From Caloramator sp. E03 (lineage in GTDB: Bacteria; Bacillota; Clostridia; Clostridiales; Caloramatoraceae), in contig NZ_CP040093.1 in the NCBI RefSeq assembly GCF_006016075.1, positions 248,001-312,000 of the forward strand: a DNA stretch of 64,000 bases. Direction: 5' to 3'. A program made the translations under genes and the position numbers. Shown one piece after another: positions 1 to 9,291 of this stretch. Positions within the stretch are counted from its first letter, which is position 1; every line of letters begins with the position of its first letter. Below the pieces are notes generated by a model, which saw only the letters and a program-made list of their open reading frames with translations, did not search any database and was not told where the DNA came from.

Positions 1-1306
1 TAATTTTCGCTATACCAAAAGTATAACAATCTGTAGTTTTAGTAGTAATTAATCCAAATGAGGAATTGACACTTAAACCAGAACCGGTATTTACCCAATC
101 AATCCATATTTTCTTTGCACCAGTTATATTAATTGCTTGTGATGTTACTGCTGTTATTGTTGCTGAAATATCAGCGGTTGGAGTATAAACATTTATATTA
201 TCACTATTTTTTGTTACTGTTCCGCCTATACCAGCCGTATAACCTGTTTCAAAAGGTACATATTCAACCCCAGAATTATACAAATAGTTATATCCGTTAA
301 AGAATTTAACCCACTGCGTTCCGTCCCAATAATAAGCATTTTTAGCCTTCCATACTCCTGATTCTCTGTGGAGTACATTGTTAGGATAAGGAAGCTTTAT
401 ACTAATATTCTTATCAGAATACATCTGCCAAAGGTTATTACTACCTTTATTTATATTAAACTTTGCCTGAGCTATATTTTTTGCTATTATATCAAGTTCA
501 AGGTTATCAATATATGTCTGTCCAGCAAGAATTCTGAGCCACATATCATCATCCTGAATTGTCCAATCAGCAGGTATATCCTGAGATATTAAAGCCTGTC
601 TTGCAGGCGTTGTTGACATTTCAACCCATATTGCACCAATTACGCTTGTTGTAGGGGCAGTTGCTGAATAATAAATGGGTACTAACCCCTTTAAACCACC
701 TCCTTTACCCTGTAATATAAAATTTGTACCATTATAACGGAGAGTATATATACTTCCCGCCTTTAAATCTCCAGAAACAACATCATCCCCATCTGCTGTT
801 TTAATGCTTTTTACACCTATTCCATTTACATTAATAGTGCTTGCACCTGTATTATCAACATTTATTTTTACCGATACTGCTATTCCTTCTGTATAACTTG
901 TTATTCCACTTACAGTAACTGTATAGTTATTTGCACTTCCATCACAGACAGCATAAAATATATGAGTATTATTCGTTGCGTGTGTATTCAAATCTATAGT
1001 TGTTGCATGTCCAGTATGAGGTGATGCTGCGTTAATATGATTATTTAGGTCCTCAAGTGTCTTACTTGGTGCATCATACCAGTTTGTTTTTCCTGTTATA
1101 GCTTTGATTCTGTTTGCAAACCAGTCTAAGAATTGCCTTAAATTTCCTTGATTACTTGACGGTGTTTGTGCCTGGTCTATTGTTCTACTCCCTTCTTCTA
1201 CTGCATATATGTTACCTTCTATCCTATTAAAGTCAGAAGCTGCTGGAACATTTCCAGCAGCCCAGTTTGTTTTCGGTGTATTGTATCCATTTGGTGCTGT
1301 GCCCAT
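1..1306 (-). CDS. Phage tail fibre / baseplate-attached protein, C-terminus off the window
   Basis: An open frame runs from an ATG at 1306 to the window edge, about 435 codons, with the C-terminus missing. A GGAGGG ribosome site stands just upstream, and the ATG overlaps the stop of the preceding tail gene by one base (TAATG). The product starts MGTAPNGYNTPKTNW and is rich in Asn, Thr, Gly and Tyr with beta-strand-like patterns, including segments such as WQMYSDKNISIKLPYP and YYWDGTQWVKF. Composition and position after the tail-hub genes suggest a receptor-binding or fibre-type protein. I recognise no catalytic domain. One stretch near base 780 was read less securely than the rest. Confidence 0.7.
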   Translation of the reverse strand, partial: MGTAPNGYNTPKTNWAAGNVPAASDFNRIEGNIYAVEEGSRTIDQAQTPSSNQGNLRQFLDWFANRIKAITGKTNWYDAPSKTLEDLNNHINAASPHTGHATTIDLNTHATNNTHIFYAVCDGSANNYTVTVSGITSYTEGIAVSVKINVDNTGASTINVNGIGVKSIKTADGDDVVSGDLKAGSIYTLRYNGTNFILQGKGGGLKGLVPIYYSATAPTTSVIGAIWVEMSTTPARQALISQDIPADWTIQDDDMWLRILAGQTYIDNLELDIIAKNIAQAKFNINKGSNNLWQMYSDKNISIKLPYPNNVLHRESGVWKAKNAYYWDGTQWVKFFNGYNYLYNSGVEYVPFETGYTAGIGGTVTKNSDNINVYTPTADISATITAVTSQAINITGAKKIWIDWVNTGSGLSVNSSFGLITTKTTDCYTFGIAKI

Positions 1307-2376
1307 TATGTAGCCCTCCTTCCTGAAAGTTTTGCTCTCAATGCTCCAATATATTCTATCTCTTGATTTATAACAAAATATTCATTTGTTTCGACATTGT
1401 CTGTTATACTTATCCTATCGCCAAGTAGCAGTGCAGGATTGCCTCTCCACTCAACCTCTACATCCCTGCGTGGGTCTTTGAAGCTTTGCAGTAGCTTATT
1501 GGCTATTGTCTGTGCCATGCTCAAAGTCTGTATCAAAGGATTAGTGGGGAATGTATATCGTATCAAGCCATTATCTGTGATTGAAGCGTCATCTTTTGCT
1601 ATTGCTTTCTCCTTGTTCATTATTTTAAGTGGTTGTGCGTTGATAACTATCGTTATGCTTTCCGCTGTTGTGCCATTGTTTTTGAGCGTTATATTTGCTC
1701 CCCAAGCGTAATATGTTGCAGCAGTCATTACAGTATTTGTTGCACCTACAAGGCTTGCTGTTGCATTTATACACGGTGTTTGATTATAATATACCGTTAG
1801 CGTCAATGTTTGCCCTGCCTCTATGCTCACAAGGTCATTACTGTGGTATATCTCTTGCAACACATCAGGTCTTAATGGGTTGGTTTCTACTTCCACATAA
1901 TTTGCAATTTCACCCCACTTCACAGGGTTATCCTTCCTAAAATAATCATCTTGCGTAATTGTCAAATCTGCTGTAATCTTGCTTGCAAGATAGCTTGGTC
2001 CTTCTACTCTTACTATACCGTTTCTATCGCAATAAACTTGTCCTAAACAAGCTTCAGCTATCTTTCTTAAAGCTTCTCTGTGACTTTGGCTCTCAAAATA
2101 TGCATAAGGGATTGTGTATTGCTTAAGTTCGGTATCAATCCAATATTCCTCTGGCTTTAATCCTGCATCCTGGAATATTGCAACTGCTAAATCGTATAGC
2201 GTCTTGTTTTGTTGTACTGTGCTTGTGCTATATGTGGACTTGCGAAGCAGTTCCAGCCTATCCCTGCCTGTTGTCTGTGCATAAATACCGTCCTCGGGAG
2301 CAGACCAGTCGCCACTCCAAAATGTGCCAAGAGGTACCCATTCCTCGTGATTGACTATAAACGCTAAATTAAACAT
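1306..2376 (-). CDS. Tail hub / baseplate protein, C-terminal half encoded as a separate gene
   Basis: The 356-residue product begins abruptly inside what is normally the middle of one long tail protein: residues near 12-30 read EEWVPLGTFWSGDW, the segment that in related phages directly follows a NRRIKAWLG-type segment. Here that preceding segment is encoded near 4,500, about 2.1 kb upstream. The remainder (GRDRLELL; a predicted beta-rich end, GDRISITDNV) looks like a gp27-type tail hub or baseplate module. It has its own AAGGAG ribosome site about 9 bases before the ATG and overlaps the upstream stop by 8 bases, so it is probably translated as an independent polypeptide. Confidence 0.7.
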   Translation of the reverse strand: MFNLAFIVNHEEWVPLGTFWSGDWSAPEDGIYAQTTGRDRLELLRKSTYSTSTVQQNKTLYDLAVAIFQDAGLKPEEYWIDTELKQYTIPYAYFESQSHREALRKIAEACLGQVYCDRNGIVRVEGPSYLASKITADLTITQDDYFRKDNPVKWGEIANYVEVETNPLRPDVLQEIYHSNDLVSIEAGQTLTLTVYYNQTPCINATASLVGATNTVMTAATYYAWGANITLKNNGTTAESITIVINAQPLKIMNKEKAIAKDDASITDNGLIRYTFPTNPLIQTLSMAQTIANKLLQSFKDPRRDVEVEWRGNPALLLGDRISITDNVETNEYFVINQEIEYIGALRAKLSGRRAT

Positions 2377-2692
2377 TAGCTGTCAGCTCCTTATATATGT
2401 GTATCTCGATTGTACCAACTGTTGGTATGGTCTGCCTCGTACCGTTTGGGTATTGTACCTTAACCTCTGCAAGATACACCCCAGCTTTTGATGTGTCTGT
2501 TACCTGCCAATCATATCGGGCAATACATTGTACTGCGTCCTCTATCACCATTGTTTTTTCGCCTATCCCATTGATGACAAGTTTCACCGTTGCTCCTGAC
2601 AAATCAAGAACACTGCCGTCCGTTTGGGTCAATTTGACTTTCAACGGTGGCAGTGTATCGTTTTGTTTTATCTCAAATTTCAAAGCTATCAC
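2369..2692 (-). CDS. BppU-N-like phage baseplate domain protein
   Basis: The product has 107 residues. Residues about 3-100 form an immunoglobulin-like beta pattern: FEIKQNDTLPPLKVKL, then LDLSGATVKLVI, then GVYLAEVKV, a layout like the N-terminal domain of phage baseplate upper protein (BppU), which anchors receptor-binding proteins. The GTG at 2692 lies too close to the AAGGA ribosome site; a TTG at 2683 has better spacing and may be the true start, giving 104 residues. The protein ends after the anchor-like domain with no receptor-binding part. It lies inside the segment that separates the two halves of the tail hub. Confidence 0.65.
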   Translation of the reverse strand: MIALKFEIKQNDTLPPLKVKLTQTDGSVLDLSGATVKLVINGIGEKTMVIEDAVQCIARYDWQVTDTSKAGVYLAEVKVQYPNGTRQTIPTVGTIEIHIYKELTANV

Positions 2693-2696
2693 TTCC

Positions 2697-2942
2697 TTAT
2701 ATTTGTGGGATTACGCCTTCAAATGTCTTTGCTAGTTCAATAGCTTCAACCCTTGCAGTAAAGCCTGATGTTTTTTGTTTGACTATATCTTTTATCTGTT
2801 CAGGCGTCATATCAGCTGTAACATCAACAATGACAGGCTCCGTCCAATATATCTCACCTGTGTCAGAATTTTTTACTGTTGCAATAGTCGTTAGCTGTGC
2901 GTTGTTGTTAGCCTCGAATGGTGTAAACTCAATAACAAACAT
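2697..2942 (-). CDS. Small phage tail-region protein, function unknown
   Basis: An 81-residue acidic protein that starts one base after the stop of the preceding 38-codon gene. A strong AAAGGAGG ribosome site lies inside that preceding gene. The N-terminal half is beta-like (MFVIEFTPFEA, then IYWTEPVIVDV); the C-terminal half is helical with a TPEQIKDIVKQ segment. I do not recognise a family. Tight coupling with its neighbours and its place between the LamG-type and BppU-type genes indicate a role in the tail-tip or receptor cassette. Confidence 0.55.
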   Translation of the reverse strand: MFVIEFTPFEANNNAQLTTIATVKNSDTGEIYWTEPVIVDVTADMTPEQIKDIVKQKTSGFTARVEAIELAKTFEGVIPQI

Positions 2943-2943
2943 A

Positions 2944-3060
2944 TTATTTTACCTCCTTTAAGTCTGCTTTGTTCTGGATAATTTCTGCTGTTGTATTATG
3001 TCCATATAAGTTTACCACAATAGGCTTTAATTCTTTAATTTCAAACATCATATTCTGCAT
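2944..3060 (-). CDS. 38-residue phage protein in the tail cassette
   Basis: A short open frame starts at an ATG on the base right after the upstream stop (3061) and ends two bases before the next ATG (2942). The product begins MQNMMFEIKELKPIVVNLYG and ends KADLKEVK. It fills an otherwise empty gap between two tightly packed genes, and its last codons contain the AAAGGAGG ribosome site of the next gene. No family is recognised. It could be a genuine micro-gene or the remnant of a larger one. Confidence 0.5.
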   Translation of the reverse strand: MQNMMFEIKELKPIVVNLYGHNTTAEIIQNKADLKEVK

Positions 3061-5303
3061 TTATACCACCTTCAGTAATTTAGTTTTAAGTTGCAGTTTC
3101 CTCCCTGTCAACAAATCACCAGCATTAATAGGCAGTTTACCACCATTTATCACTTCTACCCAATTAGTTTGGTTGTCTAACTTTGCATATACTGTTCTCT
3201 GTATCCCGTCTGCATCTTCTTGCCATGATATAGCACTTGTTGCAGCTGTACCAACCGCTGATAGGTCAAATTCTGGGCTGATGTAGTAGCCTCCTTGACC
3301 GAAATTAAGGTTATTATCAAAATTAAGTTTATATGTTGTCCACTCATCCACAGGTAATGCCTGCTCACTCTGGTACGCCTCCATTATCTCTTCATCTGTT
3401 CTGGTACGGTTGGAGATGCGGAGGGTGTCAATGAGAGCTGAATAGTTATTTACAATAGATACTGTTGAAGGAAAACTTGTTGCTACACCATTAGGTAAAT
3501 TTTTCTCATATTTAATTCCATTTACAAACAAAGCTTGTTTACCTATAGTTACCGACCAACGTAAAGCAATATAATGCCAATTATTTACTCTAATAATATT
3601 AGAAGAAGTGAATACCCCAGAATTATCAGGACCATAATCAAAACATGCACTACCATTAGCACAGAAAAATAATAGAAATCTACCATTACTTGTTAGCATA
3701 TAAAAGTAATTATTCCAATCTTTTAATACAAGTGGTTTCACCCGAAATTCAATTGTCCCCTCTTGTGGATTTAATATCCCCGCTGTCGGTATCTTCATAA
3801 TTTCTGACTGTCTTGTGCCATCTACAAAGCTGGTAGGATATGGTTTTTTTCTACTTGTAAATTTTTAAGTATAATATAATCCCCTGCTTTTATTTTTGAA
3901 TAATCATAAGAATGTAGTCCTAATGTATAGTGCCAATCAGTTGTATGAGTTATTGTTCTCCAGTAAAAATTATTTATACTACCATATACACCTTCCTGTA
4001 TAGAACCAAAACCAATGCATTTAACAAATAAATAAGGATTTGTATTCTCTTCAATTATACAAGACAAAGTGCATGGTGTATTAGCAGGTATTAGAGTATT
4101 ATCTTTTGTTTTGAACAAAAATGCTTGATATTGTGAAATTGGTGTTGGATTATCTTTTAATACTGTTACTTTTACTGTATAATTATCTAATAATTGAATA
4201 CTCCAGCTACTTGTATCATAAATATCTGGCTCTAATGGATATTTAATACTGTTTGTAGTCCCTTCCTCAATCATCAATGCCTTATCTCCTGCAAAAGCAC
4301 CTTGTTCAAATCTGGGTAAGTTACTATTAACCAATGTTCCGTCACTTAAATAAGCAATGCTGTTTCTTGAAAATGTTGGTGCATCAACAGAAGGCAATTG
4401 TAATTTGTTGTTCACTACAATAAGATTATTCAATGTGCCTTGATTGAAATCTACGCTTTGCTGAATATTCACACCATCACCATCTCCTTTCAAGCCAAGC
4501 CATGCTTTTATTCGCCTGTTCTGTTTGAGCAATTGATATAAAGAACTTTGCTTATTCCCTGCATCGAATTTCCTACTTGCGTTGTTCAAGCGGATATCTA
4601 TTTCGTTTGACGATATATTCCCTACAGGAAGCGAACCCTGCGATACTTCCCTTTCTTCTAACAAGTGAATGAGTAGTATGTCGTCGCCTTCGTAAACTTC
4701 TTGAATTGACGTAAAGAACTCGAGTATCTTCACCTGCCTGCCGGGATGAGACCATTTCTTTACAATCAAATCCATCTTTGTAACCTGCGTTACAGGATTT
4801 GCTAATGTATTTTGCCACACTACCTGTGTATTGTCTGTTACCGTTTCTGTATAGAGAATGGTCCCGTTTGTGTCATATAGATTTATGTCAAAGTCAACGG
4901 GGTATTCGTCTCTTTTGCTATCCCCGACTACCTTTAATTGAGTGATTGGTCTGCTAAAAAATGTTACCGTCAACGTCGGATAATGTGCTGTAAAGCTACC
5001 ATCAGCACCGGCAAGCTGACTTCCCCACCAGCCCATCTGCTTTGTTTCAATTTCATCTGCTCCAGGTGCAAGAACCCAATCTTCACCTAATACCCATGTG
5101 CCATCAAGAGATGCAATTTTACCGACTGGCTCTGTAACTGCATCGGCTGTTTGTGCTGGATAGGATACGTTTGCCTGCTCATTAGCAGTGCATTGGATAC
5201 TCTGGTCTAGGAAGGGGTCTGTGTAATCAATTTGGCATTTAGCGTATATACGTCTTTCATTTGCTTTGACCTTATTAAGAAAATCTTCTGTTACTTGATA
5301 CAC
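3061..5303 (-). pseudogene. Tail hub N-terminal half fused to a LamG-type adhesin domain, frameshifted
   Basis: Two open frames (5303-3822, 493 codons, and 3798-3061, 245 codons) read as one 747-residue protein if an A7 run at 3844-3850 (minus-strand sense) had one more A. The joined reading is QVEKKPYPTSFVDG and continues smoothly. Residues about 1-275 form the N-terminal part of a tail hub or baseplate protein (RRIYAKCQIDYTDP; KWSHPGRQVKILEFF; NRRIKAWLG). After that comes a discoidin- or CBM-like stretch and then a LamG / concanavalin-type jelly roll (EGTIEFRV; NNWHYIALRW; ALIDTLRISN), typical of carbohydrate or host-surface binding. The gene may be broken, or the missing A may be a sequencing error. 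Confidence 0.75.
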
Positions 5304-5320
5304 TAGACCATTCCTCCTTT

Positions 5321-5662
5321 CTATTGTTCAATGAGTGCCAAACTAACATTCTTGTAATACCTGTTCCCTACCTTTTGCCACGCTTCCATGTTTATATCAC
5401 CCACATAAGCAGTTATCGTTGCAGTTTCACCGTTTTGTGGATCTGGATAAACAACAGTGTGAAATACTTTACTTTCAAGAATATTTAATATTATTTGTAA
5501 ATCTATATCACTAATAATTTCCCATCGCAAATCTAATCTTCTTTTAACTGCAATAATTTCCATCATCATTTTCCCAGATGCAGTTCTTTCGCTTTTTGTT
5601 ATACGAAAAACGCCTACTTTTAAATCCGTAGGCGTTTTAATTGTAATTCCATTTATAGTCAT
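5321..5662 (-). CDS. Phage tail protein, DUF6711-like
   Basis: The product has 113 residues. It opens with MTINGITIKTPTDLKVG, has a central AVKRRLDLRWEIIS segment and then FHTVVYPDPQNG, a layout I associate with small tail proteins (DUF6711-like) encoded right after the tape measure. It starts 4 bases inside the tape-measure gene (stop and start overlap) and lies 17 bases before the tail-hub gene. A role in distal tail assembly is inferred from position and resemblance. No enzymatic motif is visible. Confidence 0.65.
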   Translation of the reverse strand: MTINGITIKTPTDLKVGVFRITKSERTASGKMMMEIIAVKRRLDLRWEIISDIDLQIILNILESKVFHTVVYPDPQNGETATITAYVGDINMEAWQKVGNRYYKNVSLALIEQ

Positions 5663-8583
5663 CTTCTATCAGCTCCTAAACGCTGTTCTTCATTTATTCT
5701 AAACTCTCTTAACTTTTGCTCTAATTTTTTAAGCCCATAATCATCAGCAATTAATGTTCCTATGTGCAGATGTATTTCTGGTTGTGATACTACATTTGTC
5801 TGTGTTGAATTTTTTATTCCTTGTAGTACTGCTCCATATATGTCATCTTTAAGTTGTGTTATTGGTACGATAGCTTCTGGCCCTGCCTCACCAACTAAAC
5901 CTACTGTTGGTTGTGTTACTATTCCACCATTTGCAAAAGCTGGTATTGCTGCTAGTAGTGCAGCACCTGCTGCTCCGCCTGTTGCTATTGTAGCAATCCC
6001 AGCAGCTGTAATACCAGCTGCAATTGTAACTGGAATAAGCCAGTTTTTATTTTCGCTTGCCCATTCACTAACAGCCTGAAATCCTGTTTGTATTTTTTCA
6101 AATGTAACATTTAATGCACTCCCTATACTTGCTCCAACTGCAGAAGCTAAAGATGCAATTGTTGAAAATGCTTCACTTGCCCATTTTGCTAAAGTTTCTC
6201 CTACTGAATTAGCCCAGTTAACAACATTTTTAGCCGTTGTATCCAAAAAGCTATTAAATACACTTAGTGAATTGTGCCCCCAGTTATAGATAAGACTGTA
6301 GCCCTGACTTGCAAAATTGTATATATTTGTTCCGATATTTTGTGCCCAGTTTGCTACATTTGAAGATGTAGTAGTTATCCAGTTTGCTATGATATCACTT
6401 GTATTTATTGCCCATTCTCCAATATTAGTTGCTGTACTTATTATCCAATTACATATATTATCATAAGTGTTTTTTGCCCAATTTTGTAATGCTGTTTCTG
6501 TATTTATAATCCATTCATTAATATTTTTAATTACATTTTCTTTCCATAATAAAAATGCAGTTTTAGTATTTGTTGCCCATGTACTAATTGTTGTCCATGT
6601 TGATGTACTCCAGTTGGCAATACTCTGTATAATTACATTTTTCCAATTACTAATTGTTGACCATGTATTTTGAACCCATGTGTTTATTGATAACTCTGTA
6701 TTTGTAACCCAAGTTCCTATTATGTTTGCAGTATCAAGTACCCATAAATTAATTTCTGTCAATGTATTAATTGCCCATCTTGATATTACTCCAATCCCGT
6801 TTAATAACCAGTTATTTAAAATAGTTGTAACTGACAAACTCCACTGATTAAAACAAGTACTTATTTCATTAGACCAATTATTAATTACTGTTTGTGTTTC
6901 TGTTGCCCAGCTGTTTATTGTATCTCCTAAGCTTTTTATTAAACTGTTTACAGTTGCAAGACTATCTGTAACTGGTGAAATGTTCGGTGGTGGTATTTGT
7001 GGTGGTTGCATAGAACTTATTTCAGCAAAAAATATAATAAGCTTATTTTTTATATTATCAAGAGTTTGACTTAAATCATCTGCAAGCCATTGCCAAAATC
7101 CTTTCTGTTCAGTTGGCTTTAAATTACTAAGAGAATTTTCCACATCAGGTAACTGTAAATTATTTGCAACATCTGTAAAACTATTTGCTGCTCCTTCTGC
7201 TGCATCTTCAATGCTATCCATAATATTATGAACCTCATCAAATGATTGTATATTTTTTTCAGCTGCTTTTTGTGCATTTTTTAATGCAGTAGTTTCCTCG
7301 TTTGTAGCATTAGCAGCACTTTTTGAACTATCAGTATATTCCTTCATAGCAGCATTGTATGAATTCATTATATCCTGTATACTTGCCTGTTCCATAGAAT
7401 TTAAATACTGATTCCAAATAAGTGCTAATGCAGTCATTCCTACTATTGCTAAAGCAACAAGAATGTTCATTGCTCCTAATCCTGCATCAATAAGATTTAT
7501 TACATTTCTAACTGCACCTAATAAAGGTATAACAACTCTAAATAGTAAAAAAGTATTTAAAACAATAAGTAACACAGGTCTAATTTTTTCCCAATGCTTT
7601 CGTATAAAACTTGCAACAGTTATCATTGTTTTACCTAATGCTTGTATTGACGAAATAAATGTATATACGATATTTGCCAAATCTGTACCAAATGTGTTGC
7701 TAATTGCAATTCTTAAAGCATTTGTTGTATCTATCCCATGTTTTTTTAAAAAACTAAATAAGTTATAAAAGTTTGCAGCAGTATCTCTTATTTTTGTTAA
7801 CCAACTTGTTAATCCTTTAAACAAATCCTGTGTAATAGCTCCTATTGTCATTCTCCATATATCTTTTATGGTCGATGTAACCCCTTGCCATGTATTTTCC
7901 ATATTTTTCATCATGTTAGGGAAACGCTTTTCCATTCCATTGATAAGAACATTTACTGCATAATCAGCAGGAATTAACCCTTGTTCAGACATCTTTCTAA
8001 TTTCAGCTGTAGTTTTGCCCATTTCTTCAGCGAGAATCTGCCATGCTGGAATACCTTGATTAACAAGCTGCATCATATCTTGTGCATTAACTCTTCCCGC
8101 CATACGCATTTGGCCTAATGCGTATATCACACCATTAATTTCATTCGTACCTTTTCCCATTCCCGCCATTGCATCTCCAATAGCTTTTAATGTTGGAAGT
8201 ACTTCATCAGCTGTAAAACCCATTGCCATAAGCCTTTGAGATGCATCTAATAGGTCAGGATACTCAAATGGTGTTCCTGCTGCAAATTTGCCCATTTTAT
8301 CTAAAAAACTTTGAGCTTTTTCAGCACTACCAAGCATTGTAGTAAAACCTATTGTTGCTCTTTCTATCATACTGTTAAAGTCTAATGCACTGCTTGTAAT
8401 AGTTTTAAAGCCTGATTTAACAGCTTCAAACATACCCATACCTATGGTAAATGATAATGCATTTTTAAATATATCCCCTATATTAGCCCCTGTCTTTTGG
8501 GCTCTTTTTTCTGCCTTATCTAAGTCTTTTTCATATTGTGAAAAATCAACACCCATTGCTACAAATAATTCCCCGACTTTCAT
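5659..8583 (-). CDS. Phage tail tape measure protein
   Basis: The product has 974 residues. Tape measure proteins set tail length and end up in the tail lumen. Residues about 1-300 match the usual N-terminal tape-measure domain (VGELFVAMGVDFSQYEKDL; FTTMLGSAEKAQSFLD; MGKGTNEINGVIYALGQ). Hydrophobic segments lie near 340-400. Residues about 550-790 hold a long run of Trp-containing repeats about 11 residues apart. A Gly/Ala-rich segment (IAAGITAAGIATIATGG) and a conserved-looking C-terminal GLVGEAGPEAIVP follow. Length and position after the tail chaperones fit the family. Confidence 0.93.
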   Translation of the reverse strand: MKVGELFVAMGVDFSQYEKDLDKAEKRAQKTGANIGDIFKNALSFTIGMGMFEAVKSGFKTITSSALDFNSMIERATIGFTTMLGSAEKAQSFLDKMGKFAAGTPFEYPDLLDASQRLMAMGFTADEVLPTLKAIGDAMAGMGKGTNEINGVIYALGQMRMAGRVNAQDMMQLVNQGIPAWQILAEEMGKTTAEIRKMSEQGLIPADYAVNVLINGMEKRFPNMMKNMENTWQGVTSTIKDIWRMTIGAITQDLFKGLTSWLTKIRDTAANFYNLFSFLKKHGIDTTNALRIAISNTFGTDLANIVYTFISSIQALGKTMITVASFIRKHWEKIRPVLLIVLNTFLLFRVVIPLLGAVRNVINLIDAGLGAMNILVALAIVGMTALALIWNQYLNSMEQASIQDIMNSYNAAMKEYTDSSKSAANATNEETTALKNAQKAAEKNIQSFDEVHNIMDSIEDAAEGAANSFTDVANNLQLPDVENSLSNLKPTEQKGFWQWLADDLSQTLDNIKNKLIIFFAEISSMQPPQIPPPNISPVTDSLATVNSLIKSLGDTINSWATETQTVINNWSNEISTCFNQWSLSVTTILNNWLLNGIGVISRWAINTLTEINLWVLDTANIIGTWVTNTELSINTWVQNTWSTISNWKNVIIQSIANWSTSTWTTISTWATNTKTAFLLWKENVIKNINEWIINTETALQNWAKNTYDNICNWIISTATNIGEWAINTSDIIANWITTTSSNVANWAQNIGTNIYNFASQGYSLIYNWGHNSLSVFNSFLDTTAKNVVNWANSVGETLAKWASEAFSTIASLASAVGASIGSALNVTFEKIQTGFQAVSEWASENKNWLIPVTIAAGITAAGIATIATGGAAGAALLAAIPAFANGGIVTQPTVGLVGEAGPEAIVPITQLKDDIYGAVLQGIKNSTQTNVVSQPEIHLHIGTLIADDYGLKKLEQKLREFRINEEQRLGADRR
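6280..6915 (-). repeat. Trp-every-11-residues repeats inside the tape measure protein
   Basis: The encoded protein has about twenty units of the form W followed by ten residues, for example W-INTLTEINL-W, then W-VNTELSINT-W. Units are rich in Asn, Thr, Ser and Ile. Regularly spaced aromatic residues at 11-residue intervals are a known feature of tape measure proteins. The DNA units have diverged from one another, so this is an old protein-level repeat and not a recent DNA duplication. Confidence 0.8.
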
Positions 8584-8596
8584 TTTATCACCACCT

Positions 8597-9279
8597 TTAC
8601 CACGGCCCCTTTAATCCTTTCATTTTCGCTTCTTTTATTAAAGAGGCCCATTTATCATCTTGAGCCTCTTTGAAATATCCTTTTATTTTTGCTGCATATT
8701 TTTTATCTATAAAATCATCTATCTTGACTTCTTTTGGTTTTCTTTTACTAAACATACTTGCTATTGCTGCAAATCCGTTAGTTATTATTGCCGCTAAAAA
8801 CGCCCACTTACCTTTGAATTCTACATATTCTTGAATTTCTCTTTGCTTTTGCAACTCTTTTATTACCGCTTCAAGCTCACTTGGTCTTAATTGTTTTATA
8901 TCTTCAACATTCCACCCAAACTCTCTTGCAAGTAATACAACTATTTCTGTTGTAATGAAGTCTGAATTAAACGCATCATTTGATTTGCTATCTTCTTTAT
9001 CCCGAAAAAATTTACATCAATAAACCCTTGGACTAACGATTCTATTTCAGACATATACGCATTTTTAATATCATCTTTTGTAAGTTCAGGGAATATTATT
9101 GGTAATTTATCATAAAGTAAATCCCAATCTATCTCTAAGTTATTTAAGGCTTTTTGAATATCCTTTATCTTTCCTTTTGAACCAGGGAAAAGCTCTGCTG
9201 TAAGCTTTTCAAGTTCGCCTATTTTTTTTTCAGTAACACTTATATTTTTACCTGCTACAGTAACAATTCTATCTCTCAT
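8597..9279 (-). CDS. Tail assembly chaperone, long frameshift product (gpGT-type)
   Basis: This product arises if ribosomes slip by -1 at the TTTTTTC heptamer (9010-9004). It carries the first 92 residues of the short chaperone and then 135 residues read in the -1 frame, beginning RDKEDSKSNDAF and continuing through EIVVLLAREFGWN to KMKGLKGPW. The total is 227 residues. The -1 frame is open from just before the heptamer to 8597, with no convincing ribosome site of its own. The two-product chaperone arrangement before the tape measure gene is conserved in siphoviruses. A separately initiated 85-residue frame starting at 8854 is the same reading frame and is less likely to be a stand-alone gene. 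Confidence 0.75.
8941..9279 (-). CDS. Tail assembly chaperone, short product (gpG-type)
   Basis: A 112-residue helical acidic protein (MRDRIVTVAGKNISVTEKKI start) encoded between the tail-tube and tape-measure genes, the position of gpG-like tail chaperones, which hold the tape measure in an assembly-competent state. It ends at a TAG about 60 bases after a classic slippery heptamer, so most ribosomes should make this form and a minority the longer frameshift product. The identity rests on position, size and the slippery site. Confidence 0.75.
   Translation of the reverse strand: MRDRIVTVAGKNISVTEKKIGELEKLTAELFPGSKGKIKDIQKALNNLEIDWDLLYDKLPIIFPELTKDDIKNAYMSEIESLVQGFIDVNFFGIKKIANQMMRLIQTSLQQK
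9004..9010 (-). promoter_or_regulatory. Slippery heptamer for -1 programmed ribosomal frameshift
   Basis: In the sense strand the heptamer is T TTT TTC, split in the zero frame as AAT|TTT|TTC (codons 90-92 of the short chaperone). This fits the X XXY YYZ rule. Slipping back one base leads into a long open -1 frame, CGG GAT AAA and onward, that reaches 8597. The spacer downstream is A-rich; I see no strong pseudoknot. Confidence 0.75.
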
Positions 9280-9291
9280 GATTTAGCCTCC

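Noticed and set aside
8597-8854. An independent 85-codon gene before the tape measure
   Set aside because: Its frame is open far upstream to the slippery heptamer and there is no convincing ribosome site at 8854. It is better read as the end of the frameshift product.
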